DNA from: Methylobacterium sp. J-026
Lineage (GTDB): Bacteria > Pseudomonadota > Alphaproteobacteria > Rhizobiales > Beijerinckiaceae
Assembly: GCF_022829585.1 (NCBI RefSeq)
Contig: NZ_JAKSYC010000230.1
Coordinates: 35,360 to 99,359 of the forward strand
DNA length: 64,000 nucleotides
Reading direction: 5' to 3'
In this document: positions 52,846-60,263 of the stretch, piece by piece
Position numbering within the stretch: the first letter of the stretch is position 1
How the letters are laid out: the number at the start of each line of letters is the position of its first letter
The notes under the pieces: model-generated
The model's database searches: none
Seen by the model: only the letters and a program-made list of their open reading frames with translations
Told to the model about the DNA's origin: nothing
Program-made: the position numbers and the translations under genes

Positions 52846-55157
52846 CGGCTGGAACCGCAACTTCCGAGCGGCCGCCCAAGCCGCAACTCCCACCCTTCGC
52901 CGGTCTGCCCGACCTGCCGGCGCTGCGCGAACTCCAGGGCCGCCCGAAGTGGGTGGCCTGGGAGTATACTTGGAACGATGTGCGCGGCGTCTGGGACAAG
53001 CCGCCGCTCAATGCCAAGAGCGGTGGTGCGGGCAGCACCACCAATGCCGCGACCTGGGCCCCCTATGCCGCCGCGGCCGCCTTCGCGACGCGACGCGTGC
53101 AGGCTGGTGTCGGCTACGTGCTGTCGCCCGACGATCAAGAGAGCGGCATCGACCTCGATGATTGTCGCGACCCGGAAACCGGCAAGTTGCAGGCCTGGGC
53201 CCAGGTTGCTGTCGATTTCGGTGAGACCTACGCCGAGGTGTCGCCGTCCGGCTGCGGCCTGCGGTTCTTCGTGCGCGGCATGGTCGATGGCCGAAAGGTC
53301 GATGCCGCGCAGGTCGAGATCTACACGGGCGGTCGATACCTGACCGTCACGGGTCGGCATGTGCCCGGTACGCCGACGGAGATCCGGGAGGCACCCCGTC
53401 TAGTCGCCTACCTTCAGGAGCGGGCCGACCAGATCCGGGCCGCTCAGAAGATCGCTGCCGACTTGGCTCGAGAACAGGAGCGGAAGAAGGCCGAGAAGCG
53501 AGCCGAGTCCGGGACGCAGGAGCCGCGCAGGCAGACCACGAGCGAGCGGGCTTCGGCCAGCGCCCGTGAGCGCGGCCCGCGCGAGGGCTCGGACTTCTGG
53601 CGGACCGTGAATGACCGCGCGCTGGCGAACCTGGGAGCGTGGGTGACGAGCGTGTTCCCCGGCGCCCGCTACCAGTCCGGGACCGGAGCTTACCGAGTCG
53701 ACCAGCGCGACCTGGGCGAGGGGTATGAGGAGGACCTGTCGATCCACCCGGATGGGATCCGGGATTTCGGCTCCGGCGACATGGGCGATTCCCGCGACGG
53801 GGCCCGAACACCCCTCGACGTCGTGCGAGACTATCTGCCGGCCACCGACCCCGCGGCGGCGGCCATGTGGCTGTGCGAACGCCTTAGCGTCCGGCCGGAG
53901 GATATCGGCTGGAAGGGCGGGCAGCGTCAGGACGGCGAGCCCCCGCGTGATGGGGCTGCCGCCCAGGGTGAGCCGCCGCCGGAGCGCAAGCGGATCCGGG
54001 CGACACCGTTCGTCTATCGTGATCCGTCCCTGATCCCGCCGCGAGAGTGGATCTACGGCCGACACCTGATCCGTCGGTTCCTGAGCACCACGGTCGCGCC
54101 CGGCGCGTCCGGCAAATCGAGCCTCGTGCTGGTGGAGGCCATAGCCATGGCAACAGGCAGGTCGCTGCTCGGGGTAAAGCCGCCCCAGGCAATGAAGGTC
54201 TGGTACGTCAACCTCGAAGACCCATTGGAGGAGACCGAGCGCCGGGTCGCCGCGATCTGCCTTCACTACGGGATCGATGCGCACGAGCTGGAGGGCCGAC
54301 TGTTCCTCGACAGCGGACGCACGGCCGAGATCATCATCGCCACCCGTCAGCGTGATGGCGTGAAGATCGCCGAGCCAGTCGTCGAGGATCTGATCGCCAG
54401 CATGGTCGAGAACGCGATCGACCACATGGTCGTGGATCCGTTCGTCAGCTCGCACAGGGTCACCGAGAACGCCAACGACGAGATCGACATCGTCGCCAAA
54501 GCCTGGAACCGCGTCGCGGAGATCGGCAACGCCTCGATTGAACTCGTGCACCACGTCCGGAAGGGCCACGTCGGGCAGGGTGAGTACACGGTGGAGGACG
54601 GCCGTGGAGCCGGGGCGTTGCTCGCTGCCGCACGCTCGGCCCGGGTGCTCAACCTCATGACGAAGGACCAGGCCGAGAAGGCTGGGATCCCGACCAACCG
54701 GGGCTTCTTCCGTGTCGACAACGGCAAGGCCAACCTCGCCCCGCCCCCGGATAAGAGTGACTGGTTCCAGCTCGTGTCCGTTTCGCTGGGCAATGGGCCG
54801 CCCGGCATCCTCGACTACGGAGATCAGGTGGCGGTCGTTGATGCTTGGGAATGGCCAGACCCCTTCGAGGGCGTAGGCGCTGATGACCTTCGCGCGGCTC
54901 AGTCCGAGGTGGCCGGCACGATCGCGGCTGGCGCCCGCTGGCGACTCAACGTCCAGTCCCCGGACTGGGTTGGCATCCCGATCGCCCGGGCCCTGAGGCT
55001 CAACCACGACGACAAGGCGCACCGCAGCAAGATCAGCCGCATGCTCCGGGTCTGGATCGAGACCGGCATGTTCGCGGTGGTCGAGGGCAAGGACGGCAAG
55101 GGCAAGCCGCGGGATTTCGTAGAGGTCGGCACGCATGCCTCAGATGCGGGCGAATGA
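52842..55157 (+). CDS. Primase/helicase-like AAA ATPase of the element
   Basis: 771-aa protein. The N-terminal ~170 residues have a PrimPol-like layout with GIDLDDCRDPETGKLQ (Asp pair after a strand), SPSGCGLRFFVRG and EIYTGGRYLTVTGRH, as in DUF927/PriCT-type phage primases. A charged linker (residues ~190-240) follows. The ATPase has Walker A APGASGKSS with Lys425, then WYVNLEDPLEETERR and Walker B-like HMVVDPFVSSH, like RepA/AAA_25 ATPases that load DnaB. It should prime or unwind DNA at the element's origin. A palindrome and iteron array begin 7 bp after the stop. Confidence 0.87.
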   Translation: MTAGTATSERPPKPQLPPFAGLPDLPALRELQGRPKWVAWEYTWNDVRGVWDKPPLNAKSGGAGSTTNAATWAPYAAAAAFATRRVQAGVGYVLSPDDQESGIDLDDCRDPETGKLQAWAQVAVDFGETYAEVSPSGCGLRFFVRGMVDGRKVDAAQVEIYTGGRYLTVTGRHVPGTPTEIREAPRLVAYLQERADQIRAAQKIAADLAREQERKKAEKRAESGTQEPRRQTTSERASASARERGPREGSDFWRTVNDRALANLGAWVTSVFPGARYQSGTGAYRVDQRDLGEGYEEDLSIHPDGIRDFGSGDMGDSRDGARTPLDVVRDYLPATDPAAAAMWLCERLSVRPEDIGWKGGQRQDGEPPRDGAAAQGEPPPERKRIRATPFVYRDPSLIPPREWIYGRHLIRRFLSTTVAPGASGKSSLVLVEAIAMATGRSLLGVKPPQAMKVWYVNLEDPLEETERRVAAICLHYGIDAHELEGRLFLDSGRTAEIIIATRQRDGVKIAEPVVEDLIASMVENAIDHMVVDPFVSSHRVTENANDEIDIVAKAWNRVAEIGNASIELVHHVRKGHVGQGEYTVEDGRGAGALLAAARSARVLNLMTKDQAEKAGIPTNRGFFRVDNGKANLAPPPDKSDWFQLVSVSLGNGPPGILDYGDQVAVVDAWEWPDPFEGVGADDLRAAQSEVAGTIAAGARWRLNVQSPDWVGIPIARALRLNHDDKAHRSKISRMLRVWIETGMFAVVEGKDGKGKPRDFVEVGTHASDAGE

Positions 55158-55163
55158 GCCATT

Positions 55164-55285
55164 CTCCACCCTGCAGGGTGGAGTGGAGACAGGTGGAGAA
55201 AGTGGAGGCAAAACCTTCTCCACCACCACCCCTTATAGGGTGGGTGGGGGTGGTGGAGGTGGCGCGCTACGAGGTGGAGGTGGAG
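55164..55285. repeat. 20-bp palindrome and GTGGAG iteron array behind the primase gene
   Basis: CTCCACCCTGCAGGGTGGAG (55164-55183) is a perfect palindrome. GTGGAG follows at 55178, 55183, 55193, 55202, 55253, 55274 and 55280, and its complement CTCCAC at 55164 and 55218, nine copies in ~120 bp. GGTGGAGAA/TTCTCCACC arms can also pair across 55192-55224, and CACCC/GGGTG flank a short TTATA at ~55227-55243. Iterons plus palindrome directly after a primase/helicase gene resemble a replication origin. Confidence 0.7.
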
Positions 55286-55328
55286 AGCTGTTCCGCGATT
55301 GGGTGGCAGAGGCCAGAGACGGAACCTA

Positions 55329-55622
55329 ATGCGAGCCGACGCGGCGAGTGCGCAGCTTCCAACAGAGTGGACTGCTAAGGGCTCGAGAGGCTGCGATTGG
55401 GGCGAAAAAGACCGCAAACCGCTTCTTCTCAAGCGATGCCCCGGCGGACCCGTGCAAATTGCCGAGGTTTCAGGGGCGCTGACGGGCGATTTCCGCTCTT
55501 TCCCGGCGGAGGTCATGCCAGGGCGTGCACAGAATGGCACGGGCGTGAGAGTCTGCATCTCGGGGGCTGATGCGCTAACCGCGACACCGCATCGGGAAGG
55601 TGGCAAGCTGCCGGAGCGATAG
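55329..55622 (+). CDS. Small hypothetical protein of the element
   Basis: 97 aa: MRADAASAQLPTEWTAKGSR, CDWGEKDRKPLLLKRCPGGP, GALTGDFRSFPAEVMPGRAQ, then ADALTATPHREGGKLPER. Its stop TAG overlaps the next GTG by one base, a typical coupling in this string. No family recognised. Frames further upstream across the iteron array are rejected as repeat-driven. Confidence 0.5.
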   Translation: MRADAASAQLPTEWTAKGSRGCDWGEKDRKPLLLKRCPGGPVQIAEVSGALTGDFRSFPAEVMPGRAQNGTGVRVCISGADALTATPHREGGKLPER

Positions 55623-55927
55623 TGGCGGCAGCAGACCGTCAGGCTTCTTCGGAGGAAACCGGCGTGTTTGAAGTTTACACCTTCAGAGCCAGAGACGGTA
55701 GCGGGATCGGAGCTTCGATCGACGGGATTGGCGCGAACCTACCTGGTGGGCCGAGCGCTTGGATCCATGAGAGGACGCTGTGCCCGGCCGACATGGCAGC
55801 ATGGCACGGTGTGGCAGGAGCGGGGACCGGCGCTGAGATCTGTGCTGAGGTGTGCCGCTCCGGTTTCTTCTGCGTGTGGAACCGAGGCGTGCACTTCGAG
55901 CCGCCGCCTGGCGAAACGGACCTTTGA
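55622..55927 (+). CDS. Small hypothetical protein of the element
   Basis: 101 aa starting at GTG 55622: VYTFRARDGSGIGASIDGIG, SAWIHERTLCPADMAAWHGV, then VCRSGFFCVWNRGVHFEPPP. Beta-rich with three Cys. It ends before a 350-bp gap in front of the resolvase gene. No domain recognised. Confidence 0.55.
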   Translation: MAAADRQASSEETGVFEVYTFRARDGSGIGASIDGIGANLPGGPSAWIHERTLCPADMAAWHGVAGAGTGAEICAEVCRSGFFCVWNRGVHFEPPPGETDL

Positions 55928-56283
55928 TCGGCTAAGGCGAGCTCCACGGAGATAGGAGGGGCACGCTGCGCGTACCCTTCACTTCCTCGAAAGCCACTGC
56001 TGCCGGCGGCGGGCCGATGGTGCGATGCTCTGACGAGTGGGATCCGCTCAACGGGTGAGATGGGCTGAAATCTCAGCCGGTCTCGGGTGCCCCCCAAATC
56101 TAGAGATACCCCTGTGCCGGCGAGGCCGCCGAGGCGAGCGCAGAATAGGCACTTTGTGCCGACCCTCTGGCGCGGTACAGCACCGCGCTAATTCCAATGC
56201 TGATTGCCATCGTGAGGCATGCTTGACCTCAGACTGAGACGTGTTACAACAGTGTCAACGACGGCAGACGTTGGCGTAACAGC
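55928..56283. promoter_or_regulatory. Leader region of the serine recombinase gene
   Basis: 356 bp without a gene. Near the 3' end, around 56240-56282, the bases GTTACAACAGTGTC, AACG and CGTT, GTAAC form a broken symmetrical pattern (GTTAC ... GTAAC) that may serve as recombinase crossover or operator sites. No clear terminator. Confidence 0.35.
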
Positions 56284-56958
56284 ATGGCTCAGGGCAGCTT
56301 CGTCGCCTACTACCGCGTCAGCACCCCTCGCCAGGGGCGTAGCGGCCTCGGCCTTGAGGCACAGCAGCAAGCGGTCCGCACTCACCTGAACGGCGGCAAC
56401 TGGGAGCTTGTCGCCGAGGTGATTGAGGTTGAGAGCGGTAAGCGCAATGACCGGCCCAAGCTCGCTGAGGCGCTGCGCCTGTGCCGCCTGCACAAAGCAA
56501 CCCTCATCATCGCCAAGCTGGATCGGCTCGCCCGTAACGTTGCGTTCGTCTCGACCCTCATGGAAGCTGGCGTTGAGTTCGTGGCGGTAGACTTCCCGCA
56601 GGCCAACCGGCTGACGGTCCACATCCTAGCCGCCGTAGCCGAGCACGAAGCTAAAGCCATCAGTGACCGAACCAAATCCGCCCTGGCCGCCGCCAAGGCC
56701 CGCGGGACTGTGCTAGGTGGCAACCGAGGCGCGATCATCACGGCCGACGCCAGGGCCCGCAGTGTGGCGTCTCGGGCGCAAGCTGCCGAACGGCGTGCTG
56801 GCGACATCCTGCCAATCGTCGCCGAGATCCAGGCCGGTGGTGCCGTATCACTGCGCGAGATCGCGACGGCGCTGAACGCCCGGCATATCCCTACGTCTCG
56901 CGGCGGTACGTGGTCGGCGGTTCAGGTGCAACGGGTTCTTGCCCGTCTCGATGCCTAG
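56284..56958 (+). CDS. Serine recombinase (resolvase/invertase family)
   Basis: 224-aa site-specific recombinase. YYRVSTPRQ gives nucleophile Ser13 with the conserved Arg11 and Arg16 region; ESGKRNDRPKLAEALRLCRL, KLDRLARNVAFVSTLMEAGV and AVAEHEAKAISDRTKSALAA are catalytic and E-helix motifs. The C-terminal ~60 residues contain SLREIATALNARHIPT, a Hin-like HTH. It could act in inversion, resolution or element movement. Terminator follows 90 bp later on the opposite strand. Confidence 0.93.
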   Translation: MAQGSFVAYYRVSTPRQGRSGLGLEAQQQAVRTHLNGGNWELVAEVIEVESGKRNDRPKLAEALRLCRLHKATLIIAKLDRLARNVAFVSTLMEAGVEFVAVDFPQANRLTVHILAAVAEHEAKAISDRTKSALAAAKARGTVLGGNRGAIITADARARSVASRAQAAERRAGDILPIVAEIQAGGAVSLREIATALNARHIPTSRGGTWSAVQVQRVLARLDA

Positions 56959-57049
56959 CGCGACACGATAGCGTTCTGATCGCTCGTCCCGACTACCGTC
57001 TATGCGTTTCGGCAGAATGCGAACGTTCCAATCGGTGAGCAAAAGAAAA

Positions 57050-57073
57050 GGGCCCCCGAAGGGGCCCCGTTTT
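57050..57073 (-). terminator. GC-rich hairpin terminator of the 42-aa gene
   Basis: GGGCCCC (57050-57056) and GGGGCCC (57061-57067) pair around CGAA (TTCG on the minus strand), with TTTTCTTTT following the minus-strand stem. It directly adjoins the stop of the 42-aa gene. It could also terminate the resolvase transcript on the plus strand, which ends CGTTTT. Confidence 0.85.
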
Positions 57074-57200
57074 ACTGGGCTACTGCCCGGTACCGGACGA
57101 TCCCGCAGCTATTCAAGAGATCGACCCGCTTGTGAGCCTCGATCTTGCTGACCCGGCCCAGGACGATGTTGCCGGTTTTGATGTCGATGATCTTGAACAT
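57072..57200 (-). CDS. 42-aa small protein with own ribosome site and terminator
   Basis: MFKIIDIKTGNIVLGRVSKI followed by EAHKRVDLLNSCGIVRYRAV and AQ. AAGGAG stands 10 bases before the ATG at 57200, and the stop TAA is followed at once by an intrinsic terminator, a full transcription unit for a tiny protein. The beta-strand-like start (FKIIDIKTGNIVLGRV) and the Lys/Arg-rich middle suggest a small fold. Similar short proteins are frequent in alphaproteobacterial islands, but I cannot name it. Confidence 0.72.
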   Translation of the reverse strand: MFKIIDIKTGNIVLGRVSKIEAHKRVDLLNSCGIVRYRAVAQ

Positions 57201-57362
57201 TGTCTCGCTCCTTGCTTGCTGATGACTTAGTTGTACTTCGATATACTTGCCATGTCAACAGTCATCAGAAGGTTATTTGCTGTTTTTCAAAGTATTCGAT
57301 AAAAACGCGCCAGAGCAACATGCTTGCCTGCCGCATCTGATCTCGCAACCGGAGAAATCTGT

Positions 57363-57611
57363 ATGTCACGTCACAGCGACTTCCTGGACGATCCCGCGTT
57401 CAAGCGGGCGGCGGACGGTGCCCGCGCGGCGCTCGCTCTCGTGGCCGCGCATCACAGCGAGGATCCCGGCGCGGCGGGCGAGCTGGTGGCGATGTGCGTC
57501 CTGACTGCTTTCACCAACGCGGACGGGCTCACGGAGCCGCACGTCGGCATTCTTGCTCGGTTTGCTCCTGACCTCGGGCAGGGCACTGGTGCCCGCATAG
57601 ACGATCATTGA
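57363..57611 (+). CDS. Small MSRxSD-DDPAF family protein (element copy)
   Basis: 82-aa protein MSRHSDFLDDPAFKRAADGA, RAALALVAAHHSEDPGAAGE, then TAFTNADGLTEPHVGILARF. It is clearly related to the chromosomal protein at 40535-40780 (shared MSRxSD, DDPAF, A-T/F-A/N-GLxEP, RF endings). GGAG stands ~8 bases before the ATG. First of three overlapping or adjacent small genes. Confidence 0.75.
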   Translation: MSRHSDFLDDPAFKRAADGARAALALVAAHHSEDPGAAGELVAMCVLTAFTNADGLTEPHVGILARFAPDLGQGTGARIDDH

Positions 57612-57618
57612 GGCTGCC

Positions 57619-57735
57619 ATGGGCGATGTCGTCAGCCTGAAGCCAGACGGGCCGGACATCGCCGATGCGGTCGCGCTGGCCGCGCTGTATCTGTCGCCCC
57701 AACCTTCAGACGGTGGTAACCATGGTGCTGCATGA
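57619..57735 (+). CDS. 38-aa small protein
   Basis: MGDVVSLKPDGPDIADAVAL then AALYLSPQPSDGGNHGAA. ATG at 57619 lies 7 bp behind the previous stop and the stop (57733-57735) overlaps the next ATG by 4 bp (ATGA), which argues for genuine translation. No family recognised. Confidence 0.5.
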   Translation: MGDVVSLKPDGPDIADAVALAALYLSPQPSDGGNHGAA

Positions 57736-57977
57736 GCGTTGTCGAGTATTCTCAACCGCTCGGTGTCGCCATGCCTCCGCAGTCCCTGGCCTTCAGCGCT
57801 TGTTGCCCTGTCGACATGAGTGAGCCGAGCCGGCAAGAGCTGGTGAGCGAGGCAAGGCGCACGTTCGGTGAGGCGGCCGCCCGTGAACTGGCTAGGCATC
57901 TCGCTGTGTCTTTCGAGACTTGCGGGGTGACCGGCGACGGGCGCGGCCGCGAGGGCCACACCGGCGTATCGGCCTAG
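57732..57977 (+). CDS. 81-aa small protein
   Basis: MSVVEYSQPLGVAMPPQSLA, CCPVDMSEPSRQELVSEARR, TFGEAAARELARHLAVSFET. Helical middle with paired Cys near residues 24-25. Third gene of the string; convergent with the next leftward gene (6-bp gap). No family recognised. Confidence 0.55.
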   Translation: MSVVEYSQPLGVAMPPQSLAFSACCPVDMSEPSRQELVSEARRTFGEAAARELARHLAVSFETCGVTGDGRGREGHTGVSA

Positions 57978-57983
57978 CCGTTC

Positions 57984-58490
57984 CTACAGCAGCGTCACGA
58001 GACCGATGACCGCCATGCCCCCGGTGATGATGGCGGTAGCGGCCAGCAGCTCGCCCATCACCGTGCCGTTCAGCGGAATTCTGCACCCGAGACGGCGCAC
58101 GATGCCAGCGGCGATGCTGCCGAGGCGAGCCGGGGTAGTCTCGAGCTCACTGTCAGCGGCAACGGCGGTCGGCCACAAGCTGCCGCCGAGAAGCATCGCC
58201 AAGTCCGAGCCCCGCGCTAGGGCGATGTCATAGGACGGCTGGTAGCTGTCGGCGAAGTCTCGCTCCTCCGTCAGCCACCACCGCAGGTGCGTCAGCAGGC
58301 AGATGGCGCCGTGCTGCGTCTCGCACCCGGTGGATAGGATGGCCTCTAGCGCCGCCTCCATGAAGGCTTCGGCTCGCTTAGAGTGCTCACCTACGGGAGC
58401 GATCTGGAAGGCATCCCACGCCGCGCGGTGAGCTGCGATGACGGCATGGACCGGATTGGAGGGCATTGGGGCGTGCGTCGTCGTTCCCAT
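57984..58490 (-). CDS. Membrane-anchored hypothetical protein
   Basis: 168-aa protein. Soluble part: SNPVHAVIAAHRAAWDAFQI, GAICLLTHLRWWLTEERDFA, LARGSDLAMLLGGSLWPTAV. The final ~25 residues are hydrophobic (ELLAATAIITGGMAVIGLVT) and should anchor it in the membrane. AGGAG precedes ATG 58490. Part of a leftward block of three or four small genes with similar GGAG-C leader sequence. Confidence 0.65.
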   Translation of the reverse strand: MGTTTHAPMPSNPVHAVIAAHRAAWDAFQIAPVGEHSKRAEAFMEAALEAILSTGCETQHGAICLLTHLRWWLTEERDFADSYQPSYDIALARGSDLAMLLGGSLWPTAVAADSELETTPARLGSIAAGIVRRLGCRIPLNGTVMGELLAATAIITGGMAVIGLVTLL

Positions 58491-58770
58491 GGTGCGGGCT
58501 CCTAGGTGGCGATGGGGAAGGCGGGGAGGGCAGCGGCGGGCGGTGCTCAGCGGCGGTGCTGAGCAGGCCGGGGAAGCGGTGACGGAGCACGCGGCAGTGG
58601 TTGAGCGCCCAAGCGTGCTGTTCACGCAGGCCACGTTCGCCGCGAGTCATCCGCACCCGGTAGGACGCGGCGAGGGTGAGGCATTTGGCGTGATCCTCCC
58701 GGGCGTGAACGAGGCACTGCGTCGGTGTGCGCAGGATCAGCGGCAAGGCATGGGGCGAGCGGGCAAGCAT
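58387..58770 (-). CDS. Possible small Arg-rich protein (overlaps next gene)
   Basis: 127-aa frame: MLARSPHALPLILRTPTQCL, VHAREDHAKCLTLAASYRVR, TRGERGLREQHAWALNHCRV. AGGAGCCC stands before ATG 58770, the same leader type as the neighbouring genes, favouring a real start. The overlap with the gene at 57984-58490 (about 100 bp) and the Pro/Ser-rich C-terminus lower confidence. Confidence 0.45.
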   Translation of the reverse strand: MLARSPHALPLILRTPTQCLVHAREDHAKCLTLAASYRVRMTRGERGLREQHAWALNHCRVLRHRFPGLLSTAAEHRPPLPSPPSPSPPRSPHHGNDDARPNALQSGPCRHRSSPRGVGCLPDRSRR

Positions 58771-58887
58771 GGTCGTTCGGGCTCCTGGCGGCAGGGCAGC
58801 AGTGGGAAGGGGGTGAGTCGCTAGCCGATCGAATCCCGGCTTAAGTCGTTGACGTTGCTGGCCGAAAGGGTGATTCCCTAATGGGCC

Positions 58888-59130
58888 TCAACGTGCGGTC
58901 GGCGCTTTCACGAAGGCCCGGGTGACGGGGTGGCGCCAACGGCGGGTGCGCTCGCACCAGATCGGGGCGGCAACGGCGGGGATCAGGGCGGTGGCGCTGG
59001 GGGCCGGGGCGAGAGCCGCGCGGCGCAGCGTCGGCAGCTCTGGGAACCCGTTCTCCTCGACGTAGGAGGCGAGGAACGCGGAGCCGGTGGCGAGGCCGGC
59101 GACGGTGAAGGCGAGGAGCGCGGCGAGCAT
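58888..59130 (-). CDS. Small protein with N-terminal membrane segment
   Basis: 80-aa protein MLAALLAFTVAGLATGSAFL, ASYVEENGFPELPTLRRAAL, then ERTRRWRHPVTRAFVKAPTA. GAGGAG precedes ATG 59130. One hydrophobic helix or signal anchor, then a basic tail. Starts 12 bp after the stop of the gene above it. No family recognised. Confidence 0.6.
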   Translation of the reverse strand: MLAALLAFTVAGLATGSAFLASYVEENGFPELPTLRRAALAPAPSATALIPAVAAPIWCERTRRWRHPVTRAFVKAPTAR

Positions 59131-59142
59131 GAGTGCGGCTCC

Positions 59143-59442
59143 TCAGTGCGCGGCGAGGTGGCGGGCTACCTTCGCGGAGTTCCACGCGGCCTTGAGGCAG
59201 ACGGACATCGCCTCGGCCCAGGTGCCGCCGAACCTCTCCTGATGAGCCTTCGCGGCGAAGGCAGCAGCCCCCATGATCGCCGAGCGGTCGAACGCGCCGG
59301 CGGAGGTGACGAGACGGCGGCGGTTGATGCGGGCGAAGCCCTCGACACGGGCCTTTGCGGACAGCGCGCCGGCGGCGATGACCGGGCGCGCGTCGTGGAG
59401 GCTACGGGAGAGTGCGGTCCAAGATACGGTGCGGTGGGCCAT
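59143..59442 (-). CDS. Small basic hypothetical protein
   Basis: 99-aa protein: MAHRTVSWTALSRSLHDARP, AKARVEGFARINRRRLVTSA, SAIMGAAAFAAKAHQERFGG, then CLKAAWNSAKVARHLAAH. Ala/Arg-rich and helical. A weak ribosome site precedes the ATG. Divergent from the XRE gene with operator-like repeats in the 103-bp gap, so the block is probably repressed by it. Confidence 0.62.
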   Translation of the reverse strand: MAHRTVSWTALSRSLHDARPVIAAGALSAKARVEGFARINRRRLVTSAGAFDRSAIMGAAAFAAKAHQERFGGTWAEAMSVCLKAAWNSAKVARHLAAH

Positions 59443-59460
59443 TGGTTTTGCTTTCCGTCT

Positions 59461-59531
59461 CTAACCTTCGGAAAACATAACCTAGCTCGCATGTGGTTGC
59501 AAGGGGTAACTTGCGAAATTCGTAACCTGCC
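59461..59531. promoter_or_regulatory. Four operator-like TAACYT repeats in the divergent promoter
   Basis: CTAACCTTCG (59461), ATAACCTAGC (59477), GTAACTTGCG (59506) and GTAACCTGCC (59522) are direct copies of an NTAACYTNSS unit, spaced 16, 29 and 16 bp. All lie between the start of the leftward gene (59442) and the XRE gene (59546), so they are strong candidates for the XRE protein's binding sites. Confidence 0.6.
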
Positions 59532-59545
59532 GCTATGCCTCGGGC

Positions 59546-59797
59546 ATGATTTCGTCAGCCCAATGCCGCGCGGCCCGCGCTCTTCTCAACTGGACGCAGG
59601 ACGACCTGTCCAAGGCGACGGGCCTCAGCTCGGTTACGATCCGGGCCTTCGAGAAGGGTGGCGAAATGCGGGAGAGCAACCGCAACCTGCTGCGGCTGTC
59701 ATTCGAGAAAGCTGGGCTGATCCTGATAGATGCCGACCGCGAGGGCGCGGGGGTCCGGTTCAGATATCCGAATGGCGACGGCATACCATCCGTATGA
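59546..59797 (+). CDS. XRE-family helix-turn-helix repressor
   Basis: 83-aa DNA-binding protein. CRAARALLNWTQDDLSKATG, SSVTIRAFEKGGEMRESNRN and LLRLSFEKAGLILIDADREG form the classical phage-type HTH and dimerisation strand. FRYPNGDGIP ends the fold. Probably the control protein of the element, repressing the leftward small genes and itself. Start at ATG 59546; a plausible upstream ATG at 59535 is out of frame. Confidence 0.88.
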   Translation: MISSAQCRAARALLNWTQDDLSKATGLSSVTIRAFEKGGEMRESNRNLLRLSFEKAGLILIDADREGAGVRFRYPNGDGIPSV

Positions 59798-60263
59798 GGC
59801 AGGCGTAGATAGCCTCTAGGATCGCGCAGGATGGCTCAGGAGCGGCGTCGCTCGAAATCCGGCCCGTGACTGCGGATGGGCTGTGGCTGCGGCTGGCGGC
59901 CGTTTTGTGGGCAATTTATAACCAGCGCTGTGCAGCGTCTTGCCGCGGCCCTAACTAGCGACCTAGTGGTCAAAATCTCACGGTTGGTACCCATTCGCTA
60001 GGGGCCGCAACGGGTGGTTTCCGGCTCGTCCGCTTCCAGACGGCGGATGCATCGAAGCGGACATAGCCGCTGGTACCGCTCAAGACCCTTCTAGGACGTC
60101 GAACGTCTCGATTGATCGCGTCCGTGATCGCCTGAAAGCAGAAAAACGGCCCTTCCTCAGCGATGAAGCTGTAGCCTCCCGATCCAGTCGCACCGTCGTT
60201 CGCAGCCGGGGCAACGCTTTGCCGCTGCTGGCCGGATCGCTTCAATTGCGGTAGCGTCCTCGC
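59798..60263. other. Gap with no supported gene
   Basis: 466 bp in front of the AraC-type gene. A minus-strand frame near 59970-60180 (CFQAITDAINRDVRRPRRVL, SGYVRFDASAVWKRTSRKPP) looks weakly protein-like but has no start; it may be debris at the island border. Confidence 0.4.

Noticed and set aside
55154..55378. Frames starting at 55135 and 55154 through the GTGGAG array
   Set aside because: Peptides are generated by the repeat itself (Pro/Val/Glu-rich runs); I consider the region non-coding origin-like DNA.
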